DNA from: Craterostigma plantagineum
Lineage: Eukaryota; Streptophyta; Magnoliopsida; Lamiales; Linderniaceae
Assembly: GCA_027422505.1 (NCBI GenBank)
Contig: JAPQWV010000334.1
Location: forward strand, 610,001 to 674,000
Direction of reading: 5' to 3'
DNA: 64,000 nucleotides
Part shown: piece by piece, positions 35,759 through 48,561 of the stretch
Position numbering within the stretch: the stretch's first letter is position 1
Layout of the letters: the number at the start of each line of letters is the position of its first letter
Notes under the pieces: generated by a model
What the model saw: the letters and a program-made list of their open reading frames with translations, nothing else
Databases searched by the model: none
What the model was told of the DNA's origin: nothing
Translations under genes and position numbers: made by a program

Positions 35759-36572
35759 CTTTGTTTGTCGAGTTGATTAGGATCTTCATTGATTGTTTTG
35801 ATAGTATGGGCTGATGTTTTGTGCTTCACAAGTAGCAAATTAGTTAGTAGCGTTTGATTCTAAAGCAGTCGAGAATTATTTTCGATTCAATCTTCAGAGT
35901 TTGATCGAAAATAATTATGTCGAAATAAAATGTATTGACTACTGTTCTCGTGCGAGAAATTTTTGTCAGTGAAAAATTTTACGAGCGAAAATTATGTTTG
36001 AAATCTTTCGGTCGAGAAAAATCTCTTAATCGTGAATTTATTTCAATCGCAAAGAAACAGCACGTTTGGTAAGGTTCTCGCTCAATCAAAATAAATTCGT
36101 TGACCGAAAAAGTTTCTCGGACGCAAATGGTTTTCGCTTAGTCAAACTTAGAAAGTCTGACCGAAAAGAGTTTTTCCATGGAAAGTTTTGCGCGCACAGA
36201 GGTCAAAATTGGTCTTCGTCAAAAACGTTTTTTCCTTAGTAATGCTCGAGAAATTTTTCAACTGAAGTCGTTCTTGATAAAGACGACTTTAAGTCTGCAA
36301 TGTATTCTGATCGAGAAAACTTTTCGCGCGAGTTTTCAATCGAGAAATTAATCTGATCGAAGAACCTAACGAGAAAAATTGAGAACTGAAAGAAAAATCA
36401 CAAATAAAATTAATACTGATTCAAGCAAAAACGATGAACTCTGAAATTACAGGTAATTGCTCGTAACCAGATATGGAATGCGCACGAACACATGATTAAA
36501 CCAATTATGAAGCAAAACATGTCGAATTTGATCATAATCAGTATGTGTTCTAAACAAATTTAGCGTGAACAG
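35759..36572 (-). other. Leader region of element B
   Basis: Noncoding, dense in TCGAAAA / CTCGATCG words like the A spacer. No PBS or LTR recognised before element C begins at 36573. Nothing else seen. Confidence 0.5.
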
Positions 36573-36815
36573 TGAGATGTGCCCTCGGAATGCCATTCGA
36601 GGATGTAATGAATAGGGCATGCATTTAATAATCGATGTATTATTCGCTATGCATTTGAATAATGTATTGTTATATGTATTTACATTCTATTATTTATTCT
36701 TCTAAAGGTATATTATTATTTACCTATCAAGTCTTACTAGGCATCCGGTGAGACGGTAAATAAATAAATCCCATATATCGTGAATTTAGTCACAGATTCT
36801 CATGGGATGAGAGAG
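36573..36815 (+). repeat. 5' LTR of C, first part
   Basis: Starts TGAGATGTGCCC and aligns with 55862 onward (ATGCCATTCGAGGATG, then the AT-rich block and the ACGGTAAATAAATAAA block). Ends in GAGAG, the target-site duplication of the array. Confidence 0.85.
36811..36815 (+). repeat. Target-site duplication of the array, left (GAGAG)
   Basis: GAGAG before TGTAACGACCC; repeated at 51762-51766 directly after the last LTR end (TATTACA). Confidence 0.85.
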
Positions 36816-39535
36816 TGTAACGACCCTCACTTTCTAATAAATATTTTGGCGGATTTTTGCAACGTAAGTTGCGGAAGTCCCGTCTAATTAAAAACCTTTT
36901 ATTTAAAAAAAAACGTAACATATTACAAGCACACACATGATTCGCACACTAGTCCATTATTTTTTTATTTTACAAAGATTATAAGTCTGACACACGACAA
37001 ACCCTAAATGTCACTCCACAGGTCGCATCCATGTACCGCCCTGCCCTCAAAGTCCGTGGAGTCACCGCCATCAGCCCACCTAGTCGCGACGCGTATCAGC
37101 GCCGGACTCGTATGTTCCTACAACACGTAAACTGAGCTCCTTGCCCAGTAGATGAAACATGCATGTATGCAATGTGCGCTCAACCCCATTCCCAAATACC
37201 TCACCAATGCACGCTCGACTCAACTCTACTCATCTCAACACTAACACCTCTCAACACCCCACTACTCGACACTAAGTACATTTCCAATATCCCACTCAGG
37301 TCTCGTTAGAATGGGTTCCCACTCATGTCACGTTAGAATGAAATATCCCACTCAGGTCTCGTTAGAGCGGGTGGCTACTCAGGTCTCGTTAGAGTCGCAT
37401 ATCCCGCTCAGGTCTCGTTACAGCGGGTAAGCTACTCAAGTCTCGTTAGAGTTGCCATATACTCGAAATGTCCTATAAAGTCGCAACCCAACCCATCACT
37501 CGACACCTCAAACGCTCGGGCGGCCAGCTCAGGTCACGTTACCCGATTTCCCCTCTACCCAACGTAATAACCTACACCTGCCATCGACGTCCCAAACGTT
37601 GCCGTTCTGCACGGTACTCGACTCCCTCGCACTGACGTGGTATGCAAGTGCAATGCAAGTCACATATATACATAATAACACGCAGAATATTTAATACATA
37701 TAAATCACTGAAATCACTAAACCTCATAATCATATAAGCACATAAGTATCACATATAAGTCACACAATCGTTTACGTGTCGTAGGTGAGTTTCACCTACC
37801 GGTCCTCCTGATATAATTAGTCAAGAAATCTGTCCAATTCTCTACGCTTCGAACCTTTGAGCATGAAAATATTACCACATAAGTATACATACTAAGTCAC
37901 GTAAATCTAGAATTTCTCAAACCCTCCAAAACCCTAGAAATAGTACAAACCCTAAAATTCCGAAATCCTTAAATCTCGAGAAATAACTAAGTACCAAAAT
38001 ACTTTTGAGATTCACACGTGCTTAGCATTATAATTTATTTTGAAGTCTAAAACCTATACAAGCCGAAAACTTAGTATCGTCACTTCCTAGAGAATTCCAA
38101 AATCTAGAATACCTACAAGTTCTTTCCTACCGAAAACTACTCTGCCTAAAAACTAATCATACACTATATAATCGATCAAACCCAAAATTATATTACACTT
38201 ATCACCTTTAAATGTATCATACTAGTTCTACTATCGAAATTATACCTTCATGAATACCAATATGCACTATCGAAACTGTTAAGATCTGGTATTTTAATTC
38301 TAACACTTAAGATCACAAGACTTCATACAAACATTTGCCATAAACATATATTGATATCACACAAATAACAATCACAAATATATTGATTTTCACCTTAAAC
38401 ATGTATAAAATCATACTAATTATCTTAAGCACTCAATAGTCACATAAAACACCTTTCCAAAATAACAGAACCTAGTTTACGTAAAATCACATAAGCACTT
38501 TGAAACCTTCGCAGAAATAACTCTTTTCATACAAGGCATTAAACTACATTATCCACCACAAAACATTGATTTACGTGTCGTGAATGAATATTGTCACCTA
38601 CCTCACGTCCGAAAATCCGATTTGTTAAGATCTCTTAAGCTTGCCGAACTTTGTTGATTGATGAAATCTTCTCCTTTCTCTTCGTTAAAAACTCTCTATT
38701 CTTCCTTTTATTTCAGTTTGTGTATATCTTTCATAATATGATTTATGAATATATATATATATATATATATATATCATAGAATAAAATGTGGGAAGTGACA
38801 AACAGGTAACGTATCCATTCTTCTTATGCTAACTCCATTCGTTTTGTACGTTATTTTATTGGTTTCAATAATAATCTTTATCCCTTGGAAATAATACTAT
38901 ACATGCTAATGGAATATATATTTGAACTTATGTGATTCACAAGTAGCTAAGGGAGGAATCTTAGCCCATGGAGTAAGTAAAGCTCGTCCCTAGTATATAT
39001 TATTTTATTAATCCTTTCCAAGTTCCATTCTTATCCCTTAGCAATGCAATAATTGTACTTGATATATATATATACGTATATATAATATATATAATATATA
39101 ATATATACATATATTACGTAACTTTCTACCAAAACTTTCTATCATATATAAGTTCTTGACCCTACCACTAAAACTTCTATAAACAGTTTTACTTTCCTTC
39201 TAATAACCTATCACATCCCACGAAAACTTGATAGGTTTATTATATACATTTGAATGTAAATTTCGACCACTATATAAAGTGAATTGATATTGAACACTTG
39301 GTTGTATTTATGTATATGTATATGACTGAAAACATTGGATCTCAATCCCCACGAGAATTCTTATGCCCAATAGTTTATTTACTCAATTTTCATTCTATTC
39401 AATAATTTGAGTTCTTAGTACATTATTTCGATTAACCTCTCCCAGTAATTAATTTCCTAATTTAGATTCCTAAGTTAAATATTCATCCTATTCAGTTTCA
39501 CCTAAGACCCGTATCAAATTTTTACGGGTATTACA
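36816..39535 (-). repeat. LTR-a of the array
   Basis: 2720 bp. Its first kilobase differs from LTR-b at many positions, while the rest (from about 37840) is almost identical to LTR-b. Contains the TCTCGTTAGAG motif array (37290-37455) and a TA microsatellite (about 38749-38774). No gene. Confidence 0.85.
37290..37455 (-). repeat. CTCAGGTCTCGTTAGAG motif array
   Basis: About seven to eight imperfect copies with roughly 22-30 bp spacing, alternating with CGGGT / GGGTT words. Present in LTR-b (about 40540-40695), LTR-c (about 43788-43943) and the right-hand copies (about 60140-60320, 63403-63560). It is part of the LTR, not a CRISPR: units vary and no cas genes exist. Confidence 0.75.
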
Positions 39536-39555
39536 TTCTCATACCTTAAAAGAAT

Positions 39556-39605
39556 TTCGTCCGCGAAATTTGCCGACTGGAATAACTCGGGATTTATACT
39601 CTTCC
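39556..39605 (-). pseudogene. Remnant of pol C-terminus
   Basis: The minus strand reads NPELFQSANF, matching the end of Gypsy-1's chromodomain (YPELFQSA) and followed by the same FRGRNFF-like reading into the PPT. Together with the gag stub it marks the two edges of a large internal deletion. Confidence 0.7.
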
Positions 39606-39807
39606 TGTACTCTCAAGGAGGTTCGGAATATTTTTTTTTCGCAAGCCTCGTATTTGGTTATGCGATAGAATTTTCGTCTCTAACGAGGTAGGATTTATTC
39701 CCACCACACATACACTGCGCTATTTTCTTTGATTCTAAATGAGATAGGATATATTCCTACCTCTGCACGTAAATGGCCAACATATCCGAATGTGTGGCTT
39801 GATTCTC

Positions 39808-39897
39808 CTAAGTATTAGAGATCTCGCTCATGCGTAGGGAACTTAGGTTCGTCCTACGACTTGAACTGCCTACATACTCCCTACGAGTTCTCGGCAT
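39808..39897 (-). pseudogene. gag stub, 29 codons
   Basis: Reads MPRTRREYVGSSSRR and closes at TAG after 29 codons. The first 15 residues align with Gypsy-1 gag (MPRTRSEHVGESSRR, from 7031), showing descent from an autonomous chromovirus. After the stub the sequence has no homology to capsid. Whether it is translated is unknown; the start codon lies in the same context as the full gag. Confidence 0.75.
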
Positions 39898-40059
39898 TTC
39901 ACTACTTATTTTCTACAATCACCGAAACATGTAATGCAAATCAACAATCAAATAGTCACGTCAAATTTTAAAACTTACAGGCGAGGCCGAATCTCCAGGC
40001 TTTTGAGTGGCAGTACATGGATAGTCTACATAATCTATATCCTAAGCTCTGATACGACC

Positions 40060-42783
40060 TGTAACAACCCTCACTTTCTAATAAATATTTTGGCGGATTT
40101 TCGCAACGTAAGTCGTGGAAGACCCGTCTAATTATAAACCTTTTATTTAAAAAAACATAATATAGTACAAGCACACACATGATTCGCACACTAGTCCATT
40201 ATTTTTTTATTTTACAAAGACTATAAGCCCGACACACGACAAACCCTAAATGTCGCTCCACAGGTCACATCCATGTACCGTCTTGCCCTCAAAAGTCCGT
40301 GGAGTCACCGCCATCAGCCCACTTAGTCGCGACGCGTATCAGCGGCAGACTCGTATGTACCTACAACACGTAAACTGAGCTCCTTGTCCAGTAGATGAAA
40401 CATGCATGTATGCAATGTGTGCTCAACCCCATTTCCAAACACCTCACCAATGCACGCTCGACTCAACTCTACTCATCTCAACACTAACACCTCTCAACAC
40501 CCAAACTACTAGACACTAAGTACATTTTCAATATCTCGCTCAGGTCTCGTTAGAATGGGTTCCCACTCATGTCACGTTAGAATGGAATATCCGACTCACG
40601 TCTCGTTAGAGCGGGTGGGTACTCAAGTCTCGTTAGAGTCGCATATCCCGCTCAGGTCTCGTTAAGCGGGTAACTACTCAGGTCTCGTTAGAGCTGCCAT
40701 ATACTCGAAATGTCCTATAATGTCGCAACCCATTCCATCACTCGACACCTCATACGCTCGGGCGGCCAGCTCAGGTCACGTTAGAGTTAGCACGCACCCG
40801 ATTTCCCCTCTACCCAACGTAATAACCTAGACCTCCTATCGATGTCCCAAACGTTGCCGTTCCGCACGGTACTCGACTCCTTCGCACTGACGTGGTATGC
40901 AAGTGCAATGCAAGTCACATATATACATAGTAACATGCAGAATATTTAATACATATAAATCACTTAAATCACTAAACCGCACAATCATATAAGCACATAA
41001 GTATCACATATAACTCACAAAATCGTTTACGTGTCGTAGGTGAGTTTCACCTACCTGTCCTCCTGATAAAATTAGTCAAGAAATCTGGGAAATTCTCTAC
41101 GCTTAGAACCTCTGAGAATGAAAATATTATCACATAAGTATACATACTAAGTCACGTAAATCTAGAATTTCTCAAACCCTCCAAAACCCTAGAAATAGTA
41201 CAAACCCTAAAATTCCGAAATCCTTAAATCTCGAGAAATAACTAAGTACCAAAATACTTTTGAGATTCACACGTGCTTAGCATTATAATTTATTTTGAAG
41301 TCTAAAACCTATACAAGCCGAAAACTTAGTATCGTCACTTCCTAGAGAATTCCAAAAATCTAGAATACCTACAAGTTCTTTCCTACCGAAAACTACTCTG
41401 CCTAAAAACTAATCATACACTATATAATCGATCAAACCCAAAATTATATTACACTTATCACCTTTAAATGTATCATACTAGTTCTACTATCGAAATTATA
41501 CCTTCATGAATACCAATATGCACTATCGAAACTGTTAAGATCTGGTATTTTAATTCTAACACTTAAGATCACAAGACTTCATACAAACATTTGCCATAAA
41601 CATATATTGATATCACACAAATAACAATCACAAATATATTGATTTTCACCTAAACATGTATAAAATCATACTAATTATCTTAAGCACTCAATAGTCACAT
41701 AAAACACCTTTCCAAAATAACAGAACCTAGTTTACGTAAAATCACATAAGCACTTTGAAACCTTCGCAGAAATAACTCTTTCATACAAGGCATTAAACTA
41801 CATTATCCACCACAAACATTGATTTACGTGTCGTGAATGAATATTGTCACCTACCTCACGTCCGAAAATCCGATTTGTTAAGATCTCTTAAGCTTGCCGA
41901 ACTTTGTTGATTGATGAAATCTTCTCCTTTCTCTTCGTTAAAAACTCTCTATTCTTCCTTTTATTTCAGTTTGTGTATATCTTTCATAATATGATTTATG
42001 AATATATATATATATATATATATCATAGAATAAAATGTGGGAAGTGACAAACAGGTAACGTATCCATTCTTCTTATGCTAACTCCATTCGTTTTGTACGT
42101 TATTTTATTGGTTTCAATAATAATCTTTATCCCTTGGAAATAATACTATACATGCTAATGGAATATATATTTGAACTTATGTGATTCACAAGTAGCTAAG
42201 GGAGGAATCTTAGCCCATGGAGTAAGTAAAGCTCGTCCCTAGTATATATTATTTTATTAATCCTTTCCAAGTTCCATTCTTATCCTTAGCAATGCAATAA
42301 TTGTACTTGATATATATATATACGTATATATAATATATATAATATATAATATATACATATATTACGTAACTTTCTACCAAAACTTTCTATCATATATAAG
42401 TTCTTGACCCTACCACTAAAACTTCTATAAACAGTTTTACTTTCCTTCTAATAACCTATCACATCCCACGAAAACTTGATAGGTTTATTATATACATTTG
42501 AATGTAAATTTCGACCACTATATAAAGTGAATTGATATTGAACACTTGGTTGTATTTATGTATATGTATATGACTGAAAACATTGGATCTCAATCCCCAC
42601 GAGAATTCTTATGCCCAATAGTTTATTTACTCAATTTTCATTCTATTCAATAATTTGAGTTCTTAGTACATTATTTCGATTAACCTCTCCCAGTAATTAA
42701 TTTCCTAATTTAGATTCCTAAGTTAAATATTCATCCTATTCAGTTTCACCTAAGACCCGTATCAAATTTTTACGGGTATTACA
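40060..42783 (-). repeat. LTR-b of the array
   Basis: 2724 bp, shared by both neighbouring units. TA microsatellite at about 42003-42023. No gene. Confidence 0.85.
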
Positions 42784-43306
42784 TTCTCATACCTTAAAAG
42801 AATTTCGTCCGCGAAATTTGCCGACTGGAATAACTCGGGATTTATACTCTTCCTGTACTCTCAAGGAGGTTCGGAATATTTTTTTTCGCAAGCCTCGTAT
42901 TTGGTTATGCGATAGAATTTTCGTCTCTAACGAGGTAGGATTTATTCCCACCACACATACACTGCGCTATTTTCTTTGATTCTAAATGAGATAGGATATA
43001 TTCCTACCTCTGCACGTAAATGGCCAACATATCCGAATGTGTGGCTTGATTCTCCTAAGTATTAGAGATCTCGCTCATGCGTAGGGAACTTAGGTTCGTC
43101 CTACGACTTGAACTGCCTACATACTCCCTACGAGTTCTCGGCATTTCACTACTTATTTTCTACAATCACCGAAACATGTAATGCAAATCAACAATCAAAT
43201 AGTCACGTCAAATTTTAAAACTTACAGGCGAGGCCGAATCTCCAGGCTTTTGAGTGGCAGTACATGGATAGTCTACATAATCTATATCCTAAGCTCTGAT
43301 ACGACC
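42784..43306 (-). mobile_element. Internal region, copy 2
   Basis: Virtually identical to 39536-40059 apart from one T in a T-run. It repeats the PBS variant, the gag stub (43055-43144) and the pol remnant. Near-identity points to recent tandem duplication rather than two insertions. Confidence 0.85.
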
Positions 43307-45296
43307 TGTAACAACCCTCACTTTCTAATAAATATTTTGGCGGATTTTCGCAACGTAAGTCGTGGAAGACCCGTCTAATTATAAACCTTTTATTTAAAAA
43401 AACATATTATAGTACAAGCACACACATGATTCGCACACTAGTCCATTATTTTTTTATTTTACAAAGACTAAAAGCCCGACACACGACAAACCCTAAATGT
43501 CGCTCCACAGGTCACATCCATGTACCGTCTTGCCCTCAAAAGTCCGTGGAGTCACCGCCATCAGCCCACTTAGTCGCGACGCGTATCAGCGGCAGACTCG
43601 TATGTACCTACAACACGTAAACTGAGCTCCTTGTCCAGTAGATGAAACATGCATGTATGCAATGTGTGCTCAACCCCATTTCCAAACACCACCAATAATG
43701 CACGCTCGACTCAACTCTACTCATCTCAACACTAACACCTCTCAACACCCCAAACTACTAGACACTAAGTACATTTTCAATATCTCGCTCAGGTCTCGTT
43801 AGAATGGGTTCCCACTCATGTCACGTTAGAATGGAATATCCGACTCACGTCTCGTTAGAGCGGGTGGGTACTCAAGTCTCGTTAGAGTCGCATATCCCGC
43901 TCAGGTCTCGTTAAAGCGGGTAACTACTCAGGTCTCGTTAGAGCTGCCATATACTCGAAATGTCCTATAATGTCGCAACCCATTCCATCACTCGACACCT
44001 CATACGCTCGGGCGGCCAGCTCAGGTCACGTTAGAGTTAGCACGCACCCGATTTCCCCTCTACCCAACGTAATAACCTAGACCTCCTATCGATGTCCCAA
44101 ACGTTGCCGTTCCGCACGGTACTCGACTCCTTCGCACTGACGTGGTATGCAAGTGCAATGCAAGTCACATACATACATAGTAACATGCAGAATATTTAAT
44201 ACATATAAATCACTTAAATCACTAAACCGCACAATCATATAAGCACATAAGTATCACATATAACTCACAAAATCGTTTACGTGTCGTAGGTGAGTTTCAC
44301 CTACCTGTCCTCCTGATAAAATTAGTCAAGAAATCTTGGAAATTCTCTACGCTTAGAACCTCTGAGAATGAAAATATTATCACATAAGTATACATAGTAA
44401 GTCACGTAAATCTAAAATTTCTCAAACCCTCGCAAACCCTAGAAATAGTGCAAACCCTAAAATTTGAAAAATCCTTAAATCTCGAGAAATAACTAAGTAC
44501 CAAAATACTTTCGAGATTCACACGTGCTTAGCATTATAATTTATTTCCAAGTCTAGAACCTATACAAGCCGAAAACTTAGTATCATCACTTCCTAGAGAA
44601 TTCCAAAAATCTAGAATACCTACAAGTTCTTTCCTACCGAAAACTAATCTGCCTAAAAACTAATCATACACTCTATAATCGATCAAACCCAAAATTATAT
44701 TACACTTATCACCTTTAAATGTATCATACTAGTTCTACTATCGAAATTATACCTTCATGAATACCAATATGCACTTATTGAAACTGTTAAGATCTGGTAT
44801 TTTAATTCTAACACTTAAGATCACAAGACTTCACACAAACATTTGCCATAAGCATATACTGATATCACCCAAATAACAATCACTCAAGGCACGAAACTTC
44901 ACATAATTTTCAACTCAAACATGTATAAAATCATACTAATTATCTTAAGCACTCAATAGTCACATAAAACAAATTTCCAAAATAAACAGAACCTAGTTTA
45001 CGTATAATCATATAAGCACTTTGAAACCTTCGCAGAAATAATTCTATTCATACAAGGCATTAAACTACATTATCACCACGAAAACATTGATTTACGTGTT
45101 GTGAATGAATATTTTCACCTACCTCACGTCCGATAATCCGATTTGTTAAGATCTGTTAAGCTTGCCGAACTTTGTTCATTGATGAAATCTTCTCCTTTCT
45201 CTTCGTTAAAAACTCTCTATTCTTCCTTTTATTTCAGTTTGTGTATATCTTTTCATAATATGATTTATGAACATATATATATATATATATATATAT
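43307..45296 (-). repeat. LTR-c of the array, part left of element E
   Basis: Its first kilobase follows LTR-b closely; later parts have private differences (e.g. around 44880-44915). Ends in a TA microsatellite (45272-45296) in which E inserted; TATAT is E's target-site duplication. Confidence 0.82.
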
Positions 45297-45558
45297 TGAT
45301 GAGTACATTCTTAGTATTTTAGTAGTGTTGATAGGTGGAGGCTCAGAGAATGTTACTGGAATAGATATTTTATTGCGCCTCACATAACTCGTTTACAGCA
45401 AGCATCAATATATAAGTCTACTAAGAACTTTGAAAGACATATTATATTATTAAAATTATCAACAGAAAACCATGTTGTCTCCTTGGGTTCAAACCATTCC
45501 TGATGTGTCTCCTCGTGTTTCTCTTCAGCTTCATTATTACGAGCTTATTGTTCCAACA
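45297..45558 (-). repeat. 3' LTR of E (262 bp)
   Basis: Minus strand TGTTGGAACAA...CTCATCA. The purine tract CGAGCTTAGGGGAGGA (plus 45559-45574) precedes it on the minus strand. Confidence 0.92.
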
Positions 45559-47056
45559 TCCTCCCCTAAGCTCGAACGTCCGATCATGCCAAGTTTCTCT
45601 TTGAATTTCTCAAATATTTATGGCCCCAATGGTTTAGTAAATATATCCGCAATTTGTTCGCTACTCATTACGTGATCAATCTCGACTTATTCTTCACATG
45701 TTCTCTTATTGAATGGAAGCGCACATCGATATGTTTGCTGCGCTCGTGATGTACGGGGTTCCTTGACAAGTCGATTGCAGATTTATTATCCACCAATATC
45801 CTCGTTGGCTTTACTTGCGGCAGCTTGATCTCTTTCAGCAGTTTTCTTAACCATATCGCATGACATACACAAGAGGAGGCGGCCACGTACTCGGCTTCAC
45901 AAGTCGACAAGGTCACAATGGCTTGCTTCTTCGATACCCAAGCGAAAACAGCATTCCCAACATAGAAAATAAACCCAGTGGTGCTTTTTCGATCATCTAT
46001 GTCACCACCCCAGTCGCTATCCGAGTATCCGTTGAGAGTAAGATCTCCACCGAGTGGATAAAACAAACCTTCTGTCATTGTTTCCTTCAGATATCGGAAA
46101 ATTCGTTTCACGGCTTGCCAATGTGTCGAGGTTGGCGCTATCATGTATCTACTCACAAGTCCAACACCGTATGTAATATCCGGGCGTGTGTGAGTTAGGT
46201 ACCTCAAGCATCCGACAGCGCTTCTGTATATTGTAGCATCCATCTTCTTAGCATCGTCATTCTTTGACAGCTTGAGTCCGCACTCAACGGGCGTTTTCAC
46301 CGGGTTGCTGTCGATCATTCCAAAACGCTCGAGAATGCTCTTGGTATAGTTCTGCTGCGTAAGATATATTCCAGCGTCCTCTTGCTTAACTTCCAAGCCC
46401 AAAAAATAAGCCATTTCTCCTAGATCAGTCATTTCGAACTCGTCCGTCATGTCACCTTTGAACTTGGCGATCATCTCTTTATTGTTCCCTGCGAAAATAA
46501 GGCCATCTACGTATATAGCAACATAAAGTATATCACTTCCATCACACTTTATGTACATCGACGGTTCATATGGGCACTGAACGAAACCACACTTCTTGAA
46601 GTATGCATCGATTCGTTGGTTCCACGCTCTTGGGGCTTGTTTTATCCCGTATAGAGCTTTCTTCAACTTTAACACTTCTCCGTTTTGACCTCCATTCTCG
46701 TATCCTGGCGGGAGCTCGACATACACATCTTCTTCTAGATTTCCATTCAAGAATGCGGACTGTACGTCTATTTGATGGATTTTCCAGCGATGATGTGCAA
46801 CTACTCCAAGCAATAGCCGTATAGTTTCAATTCTAGCGACAGGTGCAAAGACTTCTTCGTAATCGTCACCATGCCTCTGTTTGTAACCTTTCACGACAAG
46901 TCTTGCTTTAAATCTCTCGACCTCGCCTTGCGCATTCAGCTTCTTCTTATAGACCCACTTCAGACCGATTGCTTTCTGTCCTTCGGGTAGAGTAGTGAGC
47001 ATCCACGTTTTGTTTTTCTCGATGGCCTTCAGTTCTTCTTCCATAGCCATTTCCAC
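45559..47056 (-). pseudogene. Element E RT and RNase H
   Basis: Reading from 47056: MEEELKAIEKNKTWML, KWVYKKKLNAQGEVERFKAR and HQIDVQSAFLNGNLEEDVYV. The active site reads IYVDGLIFAG, so the usual second Asp of YVDD is Gly. RNase H follows (YSDSDWGGDIDDRKST, LSTCEAEYVAASS, DNKSAIDLSRNPVHHERS). A one-base shift near 45690 and a stop near 45622 interrupt the last codons before the PPT. The YVDG change should abolish polymerase activity. Confidence 0.92.
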
Positions 47057-48561
47057 CTATCATCCCTCTTGGCTTGTTCGTAGCTAATGTTTTCAGCGTC
47101 GGCAAGTAGGCACAACAGATGCATGTCGTTCGTTGCTTGATATATATCATGCATGCTCCGTGTTCTAACTGGGCCATCGTCATCATCTGGCTCCTCAGGC
47201 TCAACAGTTGGGTTTTCTCCAGATGGGTTCGATTCTTCCTGAGGAGGGCAGATTTTTGGTTCTTGCTGTTCCTCTTCTTCCTTTTCCCAGTTCCAACTTT
47301 TCTTTTCATCTATACGCACGTCCCTGCTTATAGTAATTTTGTTAGTAACTGGATTAAATAAGGTATATGCTTTTGACCTTTCGTCGTAGCCTATGAAGAT
47401 GAGTTTTGTGCTTCGGTTGTCTAGCTTAGATCTTTGTCCGTCTGGTACATGCGCATAAGCGATGCTCCCAAACACTTTCAAGTGTCCTACGCTCGGCTTA
47501 ACACCACACCAGCTCTCCTGTGGTGTAACATTGTTCTTCAGGGCTGCCGTCGAACTACGATTTTGCAGGTACGTTGCACACCTCACTGCCGCTGCCCAGA
47601 ATTTTTTCGGCATTCCTTTATGTTGCAGCATGCTTCGCACCATATCAAGGATAGATCGATTTTTTCGTTCCGCGACACCATTCTGTTGCGGCGTGTACGG
47701 AGCGGTCAGGAAGCCTCGTATCCCATTCTCATCACAAAAGTTCACGAACTCTCTTGATAGGTATTCTTTTCCTCTGTCGGTTCGCAGCGCTTTGATTTTC
47801 TTCCCGCTCACGTTTTCAAAAAGTGCCTTAAATCTTTTGAAGGTTCCAAAGGCTTCGGACTTCTCTTTAAGAAAGTACACCCACGTTCGTCTGGAAAAAT
47901 CATCGATAAACATTATAAAGTATCTGTATTTACCTATTGACTCGGGTGAAATCGGGCTGCAGATGTCCGAGTGCACAAGTTCTAGAATTTCTTTCGCCCG
48001 ATAACCTGATTCTTCCGGAAAAGGCAGCCTCGTCGATTTTCCTAGCACGCAGCTTTCACACAACTCATGGTCTGAGAGTAGGCGTGGCAGCCCTTTTACG
48101 CCTTCGCTGCTCGCAAGCCGCTTCAAGCTTTCATGGTTGAGATGCCCGAATCTGAAATGCCACAAACTCGTCTCGTCCTCCTTCGTCAGCTTGAGACAGC
48201 AATCTCGAACGTGCTCCATCTTTAGTTTAAACATTCGATTGATCGTCATCTCGACTTGTGCTATTATATGATCTTCCCGATCTCTCATTTCCAGTCTTCG
48301 ATTCCTCATAATGATGGTGTAGCCTCGTTCGACGAGTTGTCCCAAACAGAGGATATTAGCTTTCATATCCGGCACGTAAAACACATTTGAAATGTATTTC
48401 TGCTGCCCGTTTTTACAGCGAATCATAATATTTCCCAGCCCTTTGACTTTAACCTTTGAGGCGTCACCGAATGTTACTTGGCCTCCCTCCGTTCTTTTAT
48501 TTGCGTGAAGATGCTTCTGTTCCCGCTCATATGGTTGCTCGCACCCGTATCGAGGTAACAT
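47029..48561 (-). pseudogene. Element E integrase and Int-RT linker
   Basis: Open for 510 codons. Gag-pre-integrase zinc region (LWHFRFGHLNHESLKRL, CESCVLGK), core with LVHSDICSPISPESIGKYRY, ALRTDRGKEYLSREF and QQNGVAERKNRSILDMVRS: all three catalytic acids present. The C-terminal part (GHLKVFGSIAYAHVPDGQRS, FIGYDERSKAYTL) runs into an acidic linker. A frameshift near 47050 separates it from RT. Confidence 0.93.

Larger units (their letters stand above)
26779..36572 (-). mobile_element. SIRE-like Ty1/copia element B, truncated by A and C
   Basis: Minus-strand order from 35758 downward: gag, coiled coil, linker, protease, integrase, RT, RNase H, post-pol spacer. It is the same family as A. 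It is cut at 26779 at a point equivalent to about 21790 in A, so its env-position ORF and 3' LTR are not in view; if A inserted into B they lie left of the window. Its 5' side ends where element C's LTR begins at 36573. Confidence 0.8.
39536..40059 (-). mobile_element. Internal region of the non-autonomous element, copy 1
   Basis: At the right end the minus strand has TCGTATCAGAGC (plus 40046-40057), a one-base variant of the Met-tRNA PBS. The leader that follows resembles Gypsy-1's (CCATGTACTGCCACTC, then AAGCCTGGAGA). A 29-codon gag stub comes next (39808-39897). The left end holds the last pol codons and a weak purine tract before the LTR. No protease, RT, RNase H or integrase sequence is present. 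Confidence 0.85.

Noticed and set aside
37290..37455. Repeat array resembling a CRISPR
   Set aside because: Units vary, spacing is not constant, the array lies inside a plant LTR and recurs in each LTR copy; no cas genes.
39934..40131. 65-codon plus-strand ORF found identically at 39934 and 43181
   Set aside because: It spans the PBS and LTR edge antisense to the element; identity reflects the tandem duplication, not coding constraint.
45860..48140. Plus-strand ORFs opposite element E pol
   Set aside because: Antisense shadows of a clear gag-pol reading on the minus strand.
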